Origin: Methanomicrobiales archaeon
GTDB lineage: Archaea; Halobacteriota; Methanomicrobia; Methanomicrobiales; Methanospirillaceae
Assembly: GCA_012798365.1 (NCBI GenBank)
Contig: JAAZNH010000019.1
Location: 1 to 6,353 of the forward strand
Reading direction: 5' to 3'
Length of the DNA: 6,353 nt
Below, in pieces: positions 5,821 through 6,353 of the stretch (the first letter of the stretch is position 1; each line of letters starts with the position of its first letter). Below the pieces are notes generated by a model. That model was not told the DNA's origin and ran no database searches. It worked only from the letters and a program-made list of their open reading frames with translations. Made by a program: the position numbers and the translations under genes.

Positions 5821-6353
5821 ACAGATCAGGCCGGGAGCAGGAACGGTTGGCGGGGTCGCGCTTGATAACCACCTCCTGCTCGCAGCCGGCATTCTTGGTA
5901 CGACAGGGGCCTCCTTATCCCGGATGCTGCTCCTTGGCGCTGGCGGCGTTGTGACAAAATCTATCGGCCCCGTGCCTAAGGACGGCCACGCGGGGCCCTG
6001 TCTCGTGGTGCTGGAGGAAGGGCTGTTAAACGCGATGGGGCTCCCGAACCCCTCAAAAGAGTTTGTCGGTGAGATCTCCGGGCTTGCAAAGCGGCCGGTC
6101 ATTGCCAGCATCTTCGGCGGCACACCGGAAGAGTTCGGGGAGGTTGCCTCCTGGTTTGATGGCAGGGTTGCGGGATTTGAACTGAACCTCTCCTGCCCCC
6201 ACGCGGAAGGCTACGGAGCAGCGATCGGCAGCGACCCGGCCCTGGTCGAGGCCTGCACCCGTGCCGTGACAAAGACCGGTCTTCCCGTCTGGGTCAAACT
6301 GACCCCGAACGTGACCGATATCACGACAATCGGCCGGGCTGCGGAGAAAGGCG
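5816..6353 (+). CDS. pyrD: Dihydroorotate dehydrogenase, class 1 catalytic subunit (partial, runs off window)
   Basis: Oxidises dihydroorotate to orotate with FMN, the fourth step of de novo pyrimidine synthesis, in the cytoplasm. The window holds the first 179 codons of roughly 300 expected; the 3' part lies beyond the right edge. Conserved class 1 features visible are LLAAGILG (21-28), TKSIG with Lys48 near FMN, LNAMGLPNP (71-79), ELNLSCP (122-128) with Cys127 as the catalytic base, and VKLTPN (160-165). The cysteine, not serine, at the base position separates it from class 2 membrane enzymes. Archaeal class 1B enzymes usually work with the iron-sulfur flavoprotein PyrK; no such gene is in this window. 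The ATG at 5816 was chosen because an in-frame TGA directly precedes it (5813-5815) and the sequence matches the family N-terminus. There is no Shine-Dalgarno site; expression is probably from the shared divergent promoter as a leaderless mRNA. Confidence 0.95.
   Translation, partial: MVQIRPGAGTVGGVALDNHLLLAAGILGTTGASLSRMLLLGAGGVVTKSIGPVPKDGHAGPCLVVLEEGLLNAMGLPNPSKEFVGEISGLAKRPVIASIFGGTPEEFGEVASWFDGRVAGFELNLSCPHAEGYGAAIGSDPALVEACTRAVTKTGLPVWVKLTPNVTDITTIGRAAEKG

Noticed and set aside
1..6353. CRISPR array, insertion sequence, tRNA or rRNA
   Set aside because: No regularly spaced repeats, no transposase or paired terminal inverted repeats, and no TTCGAAT-type tRNA arm or rRNA core sequences were seen.

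Overview
The window looks like a chromosomal segment of a methanogenic archaeon, most likely of the order Methanomicrobiales (Methanoregula-like). That placement is an inference from the protein types: a euryarchaeal family-B DNA polymerase, an archaeal-type malate dehydrogenase, a class 1 PyrD, and a PAS sensor protein with the 'DHIRNPL' phosphoacceptor box that I associate with that order. GC-rich coding DNA separated by very AT-rich, oligo-A/T intergenic DNA, and the near absence of leaders or Shine-Dalgarno sites, also fit an archaeon.

Layout. Positions 1-806 hold no convincing protein gene. Oligo-A/T tracts bound the block on both sides (1-79 and 711-800). The GC-richer interior is full of perfect short inverted repeats (368-387, 393-409, 427-447, 599-606 with 664-671, and others). 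It may encode one or two structured RNAs, but I could not assign a known family. On the minus strand, 807-2195 encodes a membrane-anchored two-PAS sensor protein that has a phosphoacceptor histidine but no ATPase domain. After a 230-bp gap come polB (2426-4894) and a malate dehydrogenase gene (4897-5763), also on the minus strand. These two are separated by 2 nt and almost certainly cotranscribed, mdh first. A 52-bp divergent promoter region (5764-5815) separates mdh from pyrD, which starts on the plus strand at 5816 and runs off the window end after 179 codons.

Functionally, mdh supplies the malate/oxaloacetate step of the partial TCA pathway, and oxaloacetate also leads to aspartate. PyrD carries out the fourth step of pyrimidine synthesis, which begins from aspartate. 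PolB replicates or repairs DNA. The sensor protein probably relays a signal through partner proteins, since it cannot bind ATP itself.

Nothing in the coding regions is a clearly undescribed system. The most open questions are the structured non-coding block, the kinase-less sensor, and the compact, probably leaderless, divergent mdh/pyrD promoter.
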